Positions 48,244-59,378 of a stretch of 64,000 bases of DNA are shown piece by piece. The notes below the pieces were generated by a model that did no database searches, was not told the DNA's origin, and saw nothing but the letters and a program-made list of their open reading frames with translations. A program made the position numbers and the translations under genes. Source of the DNA: Oenanthe sinensis (taxonomy: Eukaryota; Streptophyta; Magnoliopsida; Apiales; Apiaceae); assembly GCA_028671895.1 (NCBI GenBank), contig JAPMAC010000209.1:20358501-20422500 (forward strand), written 5' to 3'. How positions within the stretch are numbered: position 1 is the first letter of the stretch; each line of letters starts with the position of its first letter.

Positions 48244-49693
48244 TGTTAGGTCCTGGAGATCGTAGAGGGGGGGTGAATACGATTCCCAAATAAAAATCTG
48301 ACTTTTATTTATTTTTGGGACAACATAAAAATTACTTTGGTTCAAACCCAGGTACTGTTCATCATCTTCTTCAACCTCAAGAACACCATTAAAATAACCA
48401 AGATAATGAACGGTAAATCATCCAAAACACACAACACAACAAGATCCAAGAATATAACTTTATATTCATTGAAGTGGGGTAGATGCTACAAACAAGTTCA
48501 AGAACATAAGCTCAAGAACACAACAAAGAAATGATTTTTGGCTCCTCTAAAAATATTACAAATTCTAGATCTAGGAGACAAAAATCAAACCTATCTTCTA
48601 AACAAGATTTAGCAATGTTTACAATAGAAGAATAGATGAGTGGTATAGACAAAGAAAATCATGGCCCCAAAATATTAAAGAATTAGTTCGGCCATGGAGG
48701 AGAGAATAATTTCTCTCTCTCTCCCCTTTTCTTCTCCTGCACCCACACCTCTTGAAAGACAAGTATGGAAGACTTTTATTCAAAGTGAAAAAGGTTACTT
48801 TTTCACTTTTTCTCCTTTTGCTCATGTCCACCCAAATCTTATCTTCAAAGTCATGTGCCAAGCATGCCTTTGGAAATATTTAATGTAAAAGTAATATTTA
48901 ATAAATATATAAAATATAAATAAAGAATATCTTTATTTATAAAATATATAAATAATTAAATAAATACTTTATTTAATTAAATTAAATATTTCCATTCCAC
49001 TCTTCAATTTGTGTAGACTTCCTTATCCAAATACTTGGCCCCGTATACGTGACTCCACCACGTCCAAGTATTTGGCCTTCTAATCTGTGAAGCTTTAGTA
49101 AGATCCAATCAGGTTGTGCCGTCTGTCCCTTATCCATTAGGCTGGCATTTCTCCAACACTGATTTACCACCTTTGTTGATCCTCCACTTGACTCAAGAAA
49201 ACCAACAACTTTAGAATGATTAAAACCATATTAACCGACGAGAGCTTGCCTCCAATGTCCTGACACTTTATGCAACGGTCTGGTTCATAAGTGACTAGTC
49301 TTGATAGGGGCTCTTGATTCCGAACATGATTCCACATTCTTCTTTGCAAACCTTACTTGTAGCTTCGATTGTAATGCACTAAAATCTTCATAGACTAAGA
49401 CAATCTTCTATAGCTTCCACATCCTTGAATAGATGTCAACATCTTTTATTCTCCACTGAGGCCTGAACATGTTAATGAACTTCTTCCAGTGGGCTTCAAG
49501 TCTGTAGATGATCCTTTGATACTTTGTCTTAACTGAACTCTGTGATCCAAGATTTCTGTGCACCTGCATATTATTACATGTCTTGTTCTATTGTTGAGTT
49601 ATCATCAACCATTACATAGAGATTACATTTAGCATTTCTAGTACACATGAAAGTGCAGTGAGTTACTTCCCTTCACTCCTATCTCCCCTTTCA
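48244..49693 (-). repeat. LARD 5' LTR
   Basis: 1450 bp copy of 36671-38120 at a constant offset of 11,573. No difference was noticed. Followed on the plus strand by the AGTGT duplication at 49694-49698. Confidence 0.93.
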
Positions 49694-49698
49694 AGTGT

Positions 49699-51426
49699 CC
49701 ATACTTCTTGTCTCTCAAACTGATTGAACTCTTCTTGCATGTAAAGAACCCAATCTGGATCAGTTAGTATATTTCAATTTTCTTTGATTCTTCTTGGGAT
49801 AGAAAAATTGAATATAGACATTCATTGGAAGTTGTACTTCTAGTCCTAACCCCAACATCTGAATCACCTATGATCAATTAAAAAGGATGATCTCTGTTTC
49901 ATATCCTTTCCCTAGGTAGGTTTGACCTTGATACTCACCTTGATATTTATAATGATGTTGTGTTCTATAAGCAGATCCATCATCTCCCTATGAGTTGCTG
50001 CCAGGATTACTTGTTGATCCACCACTGGTATTAGTAGTATCTCCAGTGTTTTCATTGTTTCCACCACTATTATCTGGATCATTATCATCATTATTGTCAT
50101 TATCATGTCATGTTACAGCCTCAGGTTCTCCTTCATTGTAGGATTGTGAGTCTGGATAATTATCAACATTTAATGACTTAGAAGGATCTTTAGTTTAGAT
50201 ACTTGGGATTTTAGTGTCATCAAATGTGACATTGACACTTTCTTTCACTTGGTGCTGATCAATTATGTACACCCTATATGCTCTTCTTGAATAACCAACA
50301 AAAATAGCTTCGTGTGCCTTGATCTCGAACTTACCATGATGTTCATCTCCATCTTTCAGCACATAAATTTGGCTCCAAATACATGAAAGTACTTGAGTGT
50401 TGGTTTCTTGCCAGTCATTAATTCATAGGGAGTCTTCATATGATCTTTATAGATTAGAGTTTGATTCTGGGTATAACATGCTGTATTTATTGATTCAGCC
50501 CAAAAGTAGATAGGTAGCCTTGATTCACTTAACATAGTTCTTGCAACATCAATCAGGGTTTGATTCTTCCTTTCTACAACTCCATTCTATTACGGAGTTC
50601 TTGGTGCTAAGTATTGTCTTCTTATCCTCTTGTCTGAGTAAAAGTCATTCAGAATTTCATTTTTAAATTATGTTCCATTGTCTAACCTTATTGTCCGTAC
50701 TGGTAGCTTTGAATCTAGCTCAATCAACTTGATGTGATCAATCACCAATTATGGAGTTTTATCCTTAGAGTGCAAGAATAAAATCCATGTATATTTAGTG
50801 TAGTCATCTACAATCACTAAGACATATCTCTTGTTTGACATTGACATAATATTAACTGGACTAAATAAATCCATATGCTATAGTGGTTCAGTAATGTTCG
50901 TAGTGTTTGTGCCTTTGTGAGTTGCTTTATTTGACTTTTCTTTCTGACATGACTCGCACAAACCTTCTTATGTAAATTCCATCGGAGGCAGTCCTCTCAC
51001 CAAATTCCTCTTGACTAAAGAGTTCATTGTTTTGAAATTTAAATGTGAGAGTTTTTTGTGCCATAGCCAACTTTCTTCTGATGAAGCCTTTGAGTAGAAA
51101 CAATTTGCTTCATCTTCAGTTCCTGAATTGAGATCGGCTACGTACAAGTTTCTTTTCCCCACTCTACGTAAGGCAATTTTGTCATCCCAAGTATGAGCTA
51201 TTAAACACCTTTCCTTGATAAACTTTACATTATATCCTTTATCAAATAAGTGACTGACATTGAGAAGATTGTGTTTAAGTCCTTCCACTAAAGATACATT
51301 CTCAATGATAACTTTCCCAATATTTAACTTGCCATATCCCGTAGTCATTCCTTTGTTGTTATCTCCAAAGGTGATGATTGGGCTAGCACTTTCAACCACA
51401 TCTGATAGCAGGGCATTATCATCGGT
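49699..51426 (-). pseudogene. pol: M1 protease-integrase and start of reverse transcriptase
   Basis: Minus strand from 51426. The frame opens inside the protease (DDNALLSDVVESASPIITFG), then LKHNLLNVSHLFDKGYNV, then GAG-pre-integrase WLWHKKLSHLNFKTMNSL. Integrase (50960-50250) keeps HMDLFSPVNIMSMSNK, IVDDYTKYTW, RLDNGT, NGVVERKNQTL and FWAESINTACYTQNQTL, with in-frame stops. A low-complexity Asp/Asn/Gly/Thr linker follows (50106-49912), then SNECLYSIFL and MQEEFNQFERQEVW of RT, cut by the LARD at 49699. The protease active site itself is missing because P2 inserted at 51427. The gag and 5' LTR of M1 should lie beyond P2, outside the window. Confidence 0.85.
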
Positions 51427-52716
51427 TGTTTGACCAAGTCAAGCCTACTCTATGTAATTATCTATCTTCCTATAACATTGATGTACTTCTGTAATATGTT
51501 AGTGACTTAGAAATTTCAATGTATTGTTGCAGTTAGAAGTATGATCAAATTGTAATTCCATGATGTAATCTAAAGCCAAAGAATAAAGTCTGTTAGAAGA
51601 TTCATGGTGAATCAGACAACTAGACAAAGAAGTCTACTTGAAGAATAAGAAATGCAACTTGAAAATTCTTCCAAGGCAAACAGATCATTCGAGAAGTCAT
51701 AGCATTCGAGAATTCAAAGATGCAACTGGTCGAGAAGTCTCAAAGTGTTCAATTGGCTCAGTATTCGATCGAGAAGTGATATAGCTGATCCATTCGAGAA
51801 GTCAGGATAAAGAAGCTAATCGAAAAGTGTGAAAAAGTGCACATTCAAGAAGTCTAGTAAAACAATTCAAAAATTCAATCAAAGAAGCATTCGAGAAGTA
51901 ATAAAGCTGAACCAATCGAGAAGTCTCAATTTTAAGTGATCATTCGAGAAGTCTAGTCTAATCGAGAATTCATCAAATATAGTATACGATCGAGAAGTTT
52001 AAACATTCGAGAAGTAAGCCATTCAAGGACTAATAGATAAGTCACAGCTAGTACTCAATCGAGAAGTCAATCACCATGACTTCTCAAAGTAATTTCAATA
52101 GAGTACTCGACTATTTCAAAGAGCTATTTTCAAGGAGAATTGCAGAAGAATAAGACAAATGATTTGCAGCTCTGTCTTTGCAGGATAAGTCAAGCTTATG
52201 AAGATAGAGACAAGACTACAATGAAGCTGGGAAGATAAGCAAGACAGATGCAGAAGATATAAAGCTGAACATAGCAGACTGTCAAGACACGTGTTAGCTA
52301 GAAATAAATAATAGTCAAATGTAAAGTATTTCTTATCTATTTCTAGTTTTAGCTAAACTGCCTTATGTGAGCATGTGCCATATGACATGTTGTCTATATA
52401 GTTTATGCATAACCTCATTTGACAGTGTCTAGAAGAAATAAATATCAAGTGTATTCATACAATTGTATTCCTCCTAGAACAAGAAGCTAAAATTCAAGTT
52501 GAATTTCAAATTGTAGCAAAATTCATTCTAATACAATTAGATTGAAAGTTACATCTGGTGTTTTCTTTACTTAATGCTTTATGTTATTGCAAACACCAAA
52601 CTTGTTTTAATTGATTCGAACAACAAACAGTTCATCACAGTGTTAAAGTTGTTAAAAATATTTGAAGTATATATTCACCCTTCTCTGTAAACTTCTGAGA
52701 CTCTTAATTCCTAACA
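51427..52716 (+). repeat. P2 5' LTR
   Basis: About 1290 bp, TGTTTGACC...ATTCCTAACA. The end is fixed by the PBS; the start is placed where M1 coding sequence stops and a TG matching the inverted CTAACA end begins. A TATA-type CTATATAG is at 52394-52401. TATTCACCCTTCTCTGTAAAC near the 3' end corresponds to the Sirevirus ATTCACCCCCC motif. A TTCGAGAA array precedes the TATA box. Confidence 0.8.
51687..52072 (+). repeat. Array of TTCGAGAAGTC motifs in the P2 LTR
   Basis: Six exact TTCGAGAA (near 51688, 51704, 51792, 51889, 51942 and 52004) plus about seven variants such as ATCGAGAAGTC, GTCGAGAAGTC and TTCAAGAAGTC, all in one orientation, spaced 15-60 bp. TTCGAGAA has the form TTCnnGAA, the core dyad of heat-shock elements. 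The array ends about 320 bp before the LTR TATA box. Confidence 0.85.
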
Positions 52717-52718
52717 AG

Positions 52719-52731
52719 TGGTATCAAAGAT
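52719..52731 (+). promoter_or_regulatory. P2 primer-binding site
   Basis: TGGTATCAAAGAT, two bases after the LTR end. Expected TGGTATCAGAGC, so it is an initiator-Met type site with at least one substitution (G to A). Confidence 0.85.
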
Positions 52732-52766
52732 AGGCTGTTAACATACATACAGTCTAAAAGATCAAG

Positions 52767-55121
52767 ATGAGTTCTCGGAAGCTAAGCAGTATAAAGATTC
52801 CTCCTTTTGACAGAGAAAACTACAACTTATGGAAGAGGAAAATTTTGATGTTCATAAAGGCTGCAAACTCCATGTACCCAGAAATATTGAAGAATGGTCC
52901 TTTCATGCTAGTAACTCTAGTTCCTGAAACTACCAGTGGTTCTGAAGTTATCCCTGCAACATGGATACCTAAGGACCCATCTCAGTACACAGATATAGGA
53001 AATGAGAATGTGTCTCTTGACAACAGTTTAATGCTCATACTAATTGAATCACTAGACATTGTCATATACAATAATATTGTCAATTGCACATCTGCTAAAC
53101 ACATATGGTTAACCATAGAAATTCTATGTGAAGGAACTGAAGAGGTAAGGGACAATAAAAGGCGGCTCCTTGTTTCTCAGTATGAGGCCTTTATGTCAAG
53201 TATTTGAGAGGTTCAACAAACTAATCAATGATCTTCAACTTCATGGGAAGTACTATGAAACAAAGGAGAAAAACGTGAAGTTCTTGTTGACTCTTCCAGA
53301 GCACCTGGAGCACAAAATCTCTGCAATAAGAGGGAAAAGATCTCAAAAGCTTCCACTTGAAACTCTCTATGGAATACTAAAGACATATAAGCTTGAGTTT
53401 TATCAAAAGAAGGCCATTTTAGCAAATAGAGGGAAAATGATAAATGTCTCAAATGCCTTGGTTGTAAAGGAACCCTAAAAAACTAAGAATATTGGTACAA
53501 GAAGAAGGTTGAAAGAAGAATAATTTGAAGAAAAAAACAAGAAGAGAATGACTCTGTCAAGAGTGAATCAGGGGAATAAGATTTCTACATCATTGAAGAA
53601 CTTGAGGGCATAGACAACAAAACCATGGCCTTCATGGCAAAAAAATTTGGAAACTTAAGATTCAAAAGAAACAAAAGTTTCAAACCAAGACCAAGTTTAA
53701 AATCTTCAAGCAAAGGAAATAATCCAGTAAGAAGCAATACCAATGGAGGGTATAAAATTGGAACAGTTGATAGATCTAAAATAAGATGCTATAACGGTAA
53801 TGAGCTTGGACATTTTACAACAGAATGCAGAAAACCTAAAGCAATCAAAAAGGACAAAGATTACTTAGAATTGGAAGCAAAATATGAAGCTCTCCTAAAA
53901 AAGCAGACATGAAAGGCTTATATTATTGAAGGAAAATACTGGGATGATACAGATTAAGATGATGAGGAGGAATATGGAAATCTGGCAATCATGGCCAACT
54001 CACATGATGGAGCTTCATCCTCAAATTCTCAGGTACCCTCATTAGTTTCACTTGACATGTCAAATTCTCAATATAAGAAAACTGGGGAAGAATTAAGTAT
54101 TGAAATATTTAATATTCATACTAGTATGACTGCTGCATATGAGGAAATTGCAAGATTACTAAAAGCTAATGATGAACTAACTGCTAGGAATGAGACCTTA
54201 GAATTGACTTTGATAACTCTAGAGAACTTGAAATAGGAGAATAAGTATCTCAAAAATAAAGTCATTTGTTCTGAGCAAATTGAAAAATTTCTCAAAGAAC
54301 AAATTTCTGAAAATGAATTGAAAATCAGATCTTATCAAAACTCAGCTACTATTGTTCAAGAATTCCATGAGAAGAATAAGGAAAATTCTAAGATTGGGGT
54401 TGGTTTTGATTATGATAAACTCAAAAAGAAGAAATATTCTTCAATAAAAGGCAACAAATTTGAAATTCTTGAAAATCCTCACATTTTGAAAAATGTTAAG
54501 AAACCAATCTTTAAGAAAACAACTGTTGAATTTGATGAGGTTAGTATGGTCATCAAACAACAGTTGGATGATGATGATAATAAACTAACTAAGAATAATA
54601 TGCCCTCTGTTGAAGAAGAACAACCAATAATCAAAGCCAAGTCCATTCCTGCTAAAATTGAATCAAAGCAAAATGTCCAGAAAATTGACACCATACATCC
54701 TACTAAGAAAAAAGCAAATAGAAATGGAAAGATAGGCATTAATAAATACAAAAATTATGCATCTGTTCATAATGATCCCAGGAAGATTTATAAAAATTGT
54801 GGATCAATAAATCACCTTACACATATGTGCAAGAAACCTGTTGTAGACAATACTAAATTTACTTGTGGCTATGTAAAACCCTTAATGCATGATGATCATA
54901 AATTATGTGACAAATTTGATTGTATACCATGTAACATGAATATCATGAATACTTGCTTCAGGCTCAGGAAACAATTTGTTGATGGATGCATAAGTCAGAA
55001 CTTGAACATCAATAGTTCTAGGCCTAAATCTGCTAGTCCTGTTAAACATAAAAAACATTCTATGTCACTTAAGCATGCATCTAGTTCTGAAAGTACTAAT
55101 CAAGATAAAAATGAAAATTAG
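52767..55121 (+). pseudogene. gag: P2 Gag, decayed
   Basis: Starts MSSRKLSSIKIPPFDRENYN at 52767, the usual copia gag opening, and continues with a UBN2-like domain (LWKRKILMFIKAA, SAKHIWLTIEILCEGTEEV). A frameshift near 53190-53205 moves to another frame (FERFNKLINDLQLHGKYYET), then the frame returns by 53625. The first zinc knuckle is CYNGNELGHFTTEC, its second Cys replaced by Gly. The second, near 54793, is YKNCGSINHLTHMC, its first Cys replaced by Tyr. A Cys/His-rich stretch follows (CGYVKPLMHDDHKLCDKFDC). The end of gag (GPNLVWVPNKT, then stop near 55230) is the W-V-P box. Several in-frame stops. Non-functional as read. Confidence 0.85.
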
Positions 55122-55261
55122 AAAAATGAAAGCATGCATGATCAAGTGACTAAGAATGTTAAAAGTAGAAATGACATTCATGTAACTAAGCATATAGGAC
55201 CCAACCTTGTTTGGGTACCAAATAAAACTTGATTTGGTTGTGTTTGCAGGGCATAGGTAAG

Positions 55262-56683
55262 AAGAAGGTCATGTGGATCTTGGATAGTGGATGTTCAAGG
55301 CATATAACTGGTGACAAAGCCCTGCTGTCACAATTCAAAGATGAGGCTGGCCCAATGGTAACCTTTAGAGACAACACCATTGGTTTCACCATGGGATAAG
55401 ACAATTTGATTCATGGAAATGTTGTAATTGAAGATGTAGCTTTGGTCAGTGGTTTAAAGCACAATCTACTCAGCATCACCCAATTCTGCAATAAAGATTT
55501 AAAGGTGGAGTTTGACAAGGAATTGTGTCTCATATCTCACAAAAAGACCAAAGAAGTTGCTCTTCAAGGAGTAAGAAAAAGAAGCTTGTTTGTAGAAGAT
55601 TTGGACTCTACAAACAAGGAAAAAATTTGATGTTTCTATACCAAGGCCTCAAAAAATGAAAGTTTGCTTTGGCACAAGAAATTGTCTCACTTAAATCTCA
55701 AAAGCATTAATTTTCTAGTCAAAAGAAAACTAGTGAAGGACCTTTCCTCACTTGAATTCTGCATAGAAGGATTGTGTGAGGCATGTCAAAAAGGAAAAAT
55801 GAGGAGATCAAGTCACAAGAGTAAGGAATTTACTTCAATCACCAAACCACTGCAATTAATTCATATGGATTTGTTAGGACCAGTAAATGTCATGTCCATG
55901 TCTAAGAAAACATTTGCTCTAGTCATGATTGATGATTTTTCAAAGTACACTTGGGTAGAATTCTTGCACTCAAAAGATGAAGCTCCTGCAGTTATCATTG
56001 AAAATTTGAGAAGATTGGACAAAGACCCTATACAAGTAGTAGCCATAAGAAGTGACAATGGAACATAATTCAAAAATGCTACACTCAATGAATTCTGCAA
56101 AGAGAATGAAATCACTCACCAATTCTCAGCTCCAAGAACTCCACAACAAAATGGAGTTGTTGAAAGAAAGAACAGAACTCTTATTGAGGTTGTAAGAACC
56201 ATGTTAGCAGAAGCAAATCTTGTAACCAGGTTTTGGGCTGAAGCTGTGAGTACTATCTGTTACACTCAAAACAAAACACTGATTACAAAACTAGTTAGAA
56301 AGACTCCTTATCACATCATGATAAATAGAAGACCATCTGTAAAATACATGCATGTGTTTGGAACAAAATGTTTTGTTCTCAATGATAATGCTAAAAATCT
56401 TGGGAAGTTTGAAGCAAAGGCATATGAAGGAATTTTTGAGGGATACTTTTTGGACAAAATAGTCTATAGAGTATATGTGATTGATCAACAAAAAGTAATG
56501 GAAAGCACAAATGTGATATTTGATGACTTCAAGTTTCCTTCTATGAACTTGGAAAGTGAAAACTGTGACACGCTGAGATTTGAAAATGAAATGGAGCCTA
56601 AGACCTTTGTAACAAAAATTAATGGTAACACTCATGAAGAATCACATGTAGACATCTTACATGGAACAAATGAAGAAAGATGA
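55262..56683 (+). pseudogene. pol: P2 protease-integrase, decayed
   Basis: One frame with three internal stops (TAA near 55397, TGA near 55628, TAA near 56066). Protease: WILDSGCSRHITGDKALL, active-site DSG intact. GAG-pre-integrase: LLWHKKLSHLNLKSI and CEACQKGKM. Integrase core: LIHMDLLGPVNVMS, AIRSDNGT and NGVVERKNRTL provide the D-D-E residues; FWAEAVSTICYTQNKTL follows. The tail ends at a TGA near 56681 in the linker. The closest relative in the window is the M1 integrase. Confidence 0.9.
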
Positions 56684-58475
56684 AATGATGATTACAGTCA
56701 TATTCAACTTGAGAATTCTCCACACAACCCAAGCATCAACTCAGGGGGAGATTCCCAAGGATCTGCAATAAATGGCAACAACTTCAATCAGGAAGAAACA
56801 TGTTCAAATGATAAAAATGAAGCTCATCAAACTAAATGGAATAGAGCTCATACTGTTGATCAAATTATGGGAAATCCTGATGAAGGTGTGAGGACAATGA
56901 GAGAAACCATGAAGAATGCTTATTTGCTTGCTTTCTATCTCAAAATGAGCCAAAGAGAATTGAAGAAGCAATGGTGGATACAGACTGGATAATTGCCATG
57001 TAGGAGGAATTGAATCAATTTCTGAGAAACAATGTTTAGGAACTAGTGCCACCTCCAAAGGATAGATCAGTAATTGGCTATAAATGGGTCTACAGGAAGA
57101 AAATGGATGAACATGGAATTGTGATAAGAAACAAGGCAAGGTTGGTAGCAAAAGGGTACTCACAAGAAGAAGGCATCGACTATGATGAGACTTTTGCTCT
57201 TGTTGCAAGATTGGAAGCAATTAGAATTTTTCTAGCCTTTGCAGCATACTCAAACTTTAAGGTCTATCAAATGGATGTGAAGAGTGCATTTCTTAATGGT
57301 GAATTAGAAGAGGAAGAATTTGTACAACAACCACCTGGCTTTGAAGATCTAAACTTTCCATATTTTGTTTACAGACTTATCAAAGCATTGTATGGACTCA
57401 AACAACCTCCTAGAGCATGGTATGACACTCTATCAAAATTTCTTCTAGATAATTAATTCACTAGAGGATCAATTGATAAAACTCTTTTCTACAAGAAGCA
57501 TGGTGAAGATGTTATACTAGTTTAAATTTATGTGGATGATATCATTTTTGGATCTACAAATGAAAAATTATGTCAAAGGTACTCTAAGCTTATGCAAAAT
57601 GAATATGAGATGAGCATGATGGGAGAGCTCAATTACTTTTTAGGTCTTCAAATAAGTCAAAGGGCTGATGGCATTTTCATAAGTCATACAAAATACATCA
57701 ATGACTTACTCAAAAGGTTTGAAATGCAAGACTGCTCAACTACTAAAACTCCAATGTCTACAGTTACAAAACTTGATGAATATAAGAAAGGAAAAAGTGT
57801 AGACATGAAGACCTACAAAGAAATGATTGGATCCCTTCTTTAACTCACAGTTAGCAGACCAGACATTATGTTCTTTACATGTCTATGTGCAAGATTTCAG
57901 GAAAATTCCAAGGAGTCTCATTACATTGCTGTAAAAAGAATTCTTAGATATCTCAAAGGAACACCTTTCATGGGGTTATGGTACCCTAAGGAAACAGGAT
58001 TCAACCTAGTTGGATTTTCAGATGCTGACTTTTCCAGATGCAGAGTGGATATAAAACCACCTCATGAAGGTGTCAATTTCTTGGACAGAGATTGGTGTTT
58101 TGGTTTAGTAAAAAGCAACAATCAATTTCTACTTCCACAGATGAGACTGAATATATAACTGCTTGAAGTTGTTGTGCTCAAGTGCTTTGGATCAGGAATC
58201 AACTAAGGGACAATGGACTGGTGTTAGATAGAATTCCTATCATGTGTGTCAACACTAGTGCCATCTCAATTGTTACCAATCCAGTCAATCATTCCAAGAC
58301 AAAGCATATTGATGTAAGGTACCATTTCATAAGGGAACATGCAGATAATAGAGTGACTAAATTATTCTATGTTCCTACACAAAAACAGTAGACTGATATA
58401 TTTACTAAACCACTTGATGAAGCCACCTTCAACAGGTTGGTTAGTGAAATTAGAATGCTAAATTCTTCAGGATAA
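56684..58475 (+). pseudogene. pol: P2 reverse transcriptase-RNase H, decayed
   Basis: The linker includes a purine run CTCAGGGGGAG at 56740-56750. RT: RNKARLVAKGYSQEEGIDYD, VYQMDVKSAFLNGELEEEEF, LYGLKQPPRAWYDTL, then YVDDIIFGST just after a TAA where Gln is expected. RNase H: GFSDADFSRCRVD, then frame changes, then WIRNQLRDNGLVLDRIPIMC, DVRYHFIREHA and DIFTKPL; the final TAA is 58473-58475. Stops such as M-TAG-EEL and V-TAG-ELV stand where Gln and Trp are normal. Confidence 0.9.
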
Positions 58476-59227
58476 ATGGCCCAATAAATATATCTCTCAA
58501 ACTGATACAACAATTGTTTCACAAACATGAACCTAAATGATTTATCTAAGTGAAACAAAACTGGTGTGTATTTATAAACATATCAATTATATTGTTGTAC
58601 ATAATTTTAATTAAAAAAATAAATTAATTACATATTTTGTAAAAACTAACTTGGACCTATTTCTTTGTTCTGAGATAGCCTGAAAATAGTTATTATACTT
58701 GTGCATTGTTAGATAACAAGTGTGGTGATTAAAATTTCAGGAATATCAATCAAACATATTTCTTATCTTTAAGATGAATAAATAAATTTTATTTATTTAA
58801 GAAATAAGGTTTGTAAATTATCATTTTGTTCTCCAAGTGAAAATAGAATGATCTTTCAAGAACTGGAGTTTGTAATTAAGTTGCCATCTTTTCTGACTTC
58901 TCGACTAGGCATGGATTCTTGAGTTCTCGAATGGTTCATTTCTAAGAGTTCTCAAATGTCTTGAGTTCTCGAATAGTTCATTTCTGAGAGTTCTTGAATG
59001 TCTTGGGTTCTCAAATAGTTCATTTCTAAGAGTTCTCGAATGTCTTAAGTTCTCGAACAATTCAATTCTAGAGATCTTAATCGAGTACTGTTAAGAGTTC
59101 TCGAATCATATATATTTTTTAGAGTTCTCGATCAAAGTTTGACAGTTCTCTACTAAAATAACTTTACTCTTTTCTGAGTTCCGAACATACAAAATCGATT
59201 ACTATTCTAGTCGAGTTTTCTGAGTCA
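58476..59227 (+). repeat. P2 noncoding region with inverted TTCTCGAA motif array
   Basis: No coding frame. From about 58905 to 59140, GAGTTCTCGAATG or variants recur about ten times: five exact TTCTCGAA plus TTCTTGAA and several TTCTCAAA, spaced about 30 bp and often followed by TTCATTTCTAAGAG. TTCTCGAA is the reverse complement of the TTCGAGAA motif in the P2 LTR. The array ends about 90 bp before the TATA box at 59228. Confidence 0.85.
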
Positions 59228-59236
59228 TATAAATAG
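59228..59236 (+). promoter_or_regulatory. Candidate internal promoter of the P2 aORF
   Basis: TATAAATAG, followed by a C/T- and A-rich leader with CTCTCTTTCT before the ATG at 59379, about 150 bp downstream. The P1 aORF region has the same TATAAATAG at 22176. Inferred from sequence only. Confidence 0.5.
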
Positions 59237-59378
59237 CAAAGTAGATCTAACATTTCATTTCTACACTTAACTGCAAACTCAAAGAAACTCTTGCTCTCAA
59301 ACAGTTACACTTGAACCCCTAATTTCTACTCTCTAAAACTTCCGTTTCTTCTTTTCTCTCTTTCTATACACTTATTCA

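Larger units (their letters stand above)
36671..49693 (-). mobile_element. Non-autonomous Sirevirus derivative (LARD), 13.0 kb
   Basis: Two 1450-bp LTRs (36671-38120 and 48244-49693) at a constant offset of 11,573, flanked by AGTGT on both sides (36666-36670 and 49694-49698). Read on the minus strand: 5' LTR, initiator-Met PBS, hairpin minisatellite, about 8 kb without gag or pol, repeated polypurine tracts, 3' LTR. The LTR 3' end (ATTCACCCCCCCTCTACG, then CCTAACA) is Sirevirus-like. No reading frame longer than about 110 codons exists inside. It must use proteins of a related element. It sits inside the M1 reverse transcriptase. LTRs that look identical imply a recent insertion. Confidence 0.92.

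Noticed and set aside
36764..49349. Short open frames of 60-80 codons found twice, 11,573 bp apart
   Set aside because: They lie within the two LARD LTRs, on both strands, without homology; duplication is explained by the LTRs.
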